Source of the DNA: Calditrichia bacterium
Lineage (GTDB): Bacteria; Calditrichota; Calditrichia; RBG-13-44-9; J042
Direction: 5' to 3'
Assembly (NCBI GenBank): GCA_030430345.1
Contig: JAUIFT010000090.1
Coordinates: 1 to 7,799, forward strand
DNA: 7,799 nt
Positions 6,272 through 7,799 of the stretch are shown in pieces. The translations under genes and the position numbers were made by a program. The notes below the pieces were generated by a model. It was not told the origin of the DNA. It worked only from the letters and a program-made list of their open reading frames with translations, and ran no database searches. The first letter of the stretch is position 1; every line of letters begins with the position of its first letter.

Positions 6272-7799
6272 TTAGTGATTCAAATTTTCGATCTGCGGTG
6301 CGTCAACATCTTCCGGCAAAGGCAAACCAAAAATTTTAGCGTAAAAATATAGTTCACAATCGAGTGCTTTCTTAATGTTTTCTGCTTTTCTAAACCCATG
6401 TCCCTCTTCCGGGAAGGTAATATAGGCAACCGGCAATTTCTTTTCCCGCAATGCATTTACCATATTTTCCGCCTGTGCCGGGGGGACGACCTTATCCTCC
6501 AGTCCCTGAAAGAAAATGATCGGGCTGGCCAGTTTATCCGTAGAATGGATCGGCGAGCGTGCTTTGTAAATATCCTTCCGCGCCGGATAGGGCGCCACCA
6601 GGCGGTCATTATAGCGGGATTCAAACTTGTGGGTATCAAGAGACAATGCTTCCAGGTCACTGATACCATAATAGCTGGCACCGGCCTTGAAGGTATCGAA
6701 AAAAGTTAAGGCTGCCAGCACGGTGAATCCGCCGGCGCTCCCGCCGGTAATCGCCAGTTGATCCGGGTTGACCATATTTTGATCCACAAGAAAACTGGCG
6801 CCGTTAATGCAATCTTCCACATCAGCGACTCCCCACTTGCCATCCAGTAAATTACGATATTCCCGCCCATAGCCGGTGCTGCCGCGATAATTGAGATCCA
6901 ATACCGCAAAGCCGCGGCTGGTCCAATATTGAATTTTGAATCGGAAGGCGCTGCTGGTCGCGCCAGTGGGGCCGCCATGGCACATCACGATCAGCGGAGG
7001 ACGGGTACCGGCCGGAGCGAGATAATTTTCATTCTGCGGATGGTAAAAGAATCCATAAGCTTCCTGGCCAGCGCCACTCATAAAGGAAATCGGTTTTGCA
7101 ATTGAGATGAAGCCTTTTCCAATAGCAGTTTTGGCGGATTTCCGCAGGGTTTGCCAATTTTTTGTCTTGGGATCAAGCGTAATTACCCCTTCCGGAGCAA
7201 GAGCGGATGCACCGAAAAAAGCAGCGCTGTTTCCGGATGCTCTCACCTGGGAAATATCATTGAATGGCAGCTCAATGCTTTCCAAAGAACGGGTCTGCAG
7301 ATCGATCGTCGCCAGCCGCCAGCTGCCGTTTTGGGTATAGGTACATAAGAGCGTATTGGCATCCAGAAGGGCATAAGTAGACATGCCGAAGACCCACTGC
7401 GGTAAACCAAACTCCGCCGCGAGGTCGCTAATCTGTTCGATTTCACCATCCCGCCAGCGATAGATTTGCCACCAGCCGTTTTCCTGATCGGAAACGAAGT
7501 AAAGAGCGCCATCTGCTCCCCATTGCGGCTGGAAGATGGAGATATCGCCTCCGCCGGCAATTTTTTCTGGTGAGACGGGCAGCCCGGCAGCATCAAGATC
7601 AGCCATCCACAGTTCCGTGGCATTCCAGGGCATATCAGGATGATGCCAGGCGATCCAGGCAAGCTTGTTGCCAGCGGCATTCAAAACGGGATTACTGTAA
7701 AAATCACTGCCGGATATCAGCGTCTCCGCCTTCCCGGAACCATTCATCTGCAAGGCAACGATTTGATCCTCCGGCTCCCGGTCATCCTCAAAATGAGTT
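6272..7799 (-). CDS. S9 family serine peptidase (prolyl oligopeptidase / acylaminoacyl peptidase type), N-terminus cut by window edge
   Basis: The frame is open to the right edge, so the true start is outside; 508 residues are visible and roughly 130-150 N-terminal ones are missing if it has the usual size of about 650. A TTG at 7753 lies inside the gene and should not be read as the start. Counting residues from that TTG, 1-230 are beta-propeller repeats (FYSNPVLN, SIFQPQW, ALYFVSD, WWQIYRW). The alpha/beta hydrolase domain follows: HGGP oxyanion region at 259-262, LNYRGSTGYG at 287-296, GGSAGG at 337-342 with nucleophile Ser339 (codon 6737-6739), Asp420 in GLEDKVVPP, and His452 in EGHGF. 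The triad is complete, so an active exo- or oligopeptidase on short peptides is likely. Whether it is cytoplasmic or exported cannot be told without the N-terminus. It is the first visible gene of the minus-strand run and is followed by the M16 gene. Confidence 0.93.
   Translation of the reverse strand, partial: THFEDDREPEDQIVALQMNGSGKAETLISGSDFYSNPVLNAAGNKLAWIAWHHPDMPWNATELWMADLDAAGLPVSPEKIAGGGDISIFQPQWGADGALYFVSDQENGWWQIYRWRDGEIEQISDLAAEFGLPQWVFGMSTYALLDANTLLCTYTQNGSWRLATIDLQTRSLESIELPFNDISQVRASGNSAAFFGASALAPEGVITLDPKTKNWQTLRKSAKTAIGKGFISIAKPISFMSGAGQEAYGFFYHPQNENYLAPAGTRPPLIVMCHGGPTGATSSAFRFKIQYWTSRGFAVLDLNYRGSTGYGREYRNLLDGKWGVADVEDCINGASFLVDQNMVNPDQLAITGGSAGGFTVLAALTFFDTFKAGASYYGISDLEALSLDTHKFESRYNDRLVAPYPARKDIYKARSPIHSTDKLASPIIFFQGLEDKVVPPAQAENMVNALREKKLPVAYITFPEEGHGFRKAENIKKALDCELYFYAKIFGLPLPEDVDAPQIENLNH

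Noticed and set aside
3112..7680. Plus-strand open frames of 60-150 codons, for example 5209-5661 and 5924-6352
   Set aside because: All lie antisense to genes with strong family motifs, and their products look like unstructured shadow translations.
7751..7753. TTG as start of the S9 peptidase
   Set aside because: The frame is open to the window edge with propeller-like sequence upstream, and the visible protein is much shorter than the family; the real start is outside.

Overview
The window reads almost entirely on the minus strand. It holds seven protein-coding genes, two of them cut by the window edges, and I see no RNA gene, CRISPR array or insertion sequence. The genes look chromosomal and bacterial. 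The GC content is moderate in genes and clearly lower in the gap at 2228-2600. The gene types are a secreted CotH-kinase protein with lamin-tail and chitobiase-type modules, a cysteine-free small MerR regulator of the 'YWEKEFPQL' kind, a zinc M16 peptidase and an S9 peptidase. Together they suggest a Gram-negative member of the FCB/Calditrichota-like groups. That placement is an inference from family flavour and was not tested.

Layout in transcription order, from the right edge to the left: an S9 prolyl-oligopeptidase-type peptidase (6272 to beyond 7799, N-terminus missing); an M16 zinc peptidase (4991-6229); a protein with the alanine dehydrogenase/transhydrogenase fold whose cofactor-binding motifs are eroded (3855-4940); a NodB-type polysaccharide deacetylase (3032-3865) overlapping it by 11 bases; a MerR-type regulator (2601-2951); a low-GC gap of about 370 bases with a 36-base near-perfect palindrome (2341-2376); an AhpD-like CxxC protein (1856-2227); and the start of a secreted CotH-family protein (1-1734, C-terminus missing).

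The first four genes are tightly spaced (42 bases, 50 bases, 11-base overlap) and probably form one operon. The 80 bases before the MerR gene contain a plausible promoter, so it may be transcribed separately as well as by read-through. The AhpD-like and CotH genes probably belong to other units.

I did not find a clearly new multi-gene system. The items most worth a second look are the eroded alanine-dehydrogenase-like protein coupled to a deacetylase, the large palindrome upstream of the AhpD-like gene, and the modular extracellular CotH protein.
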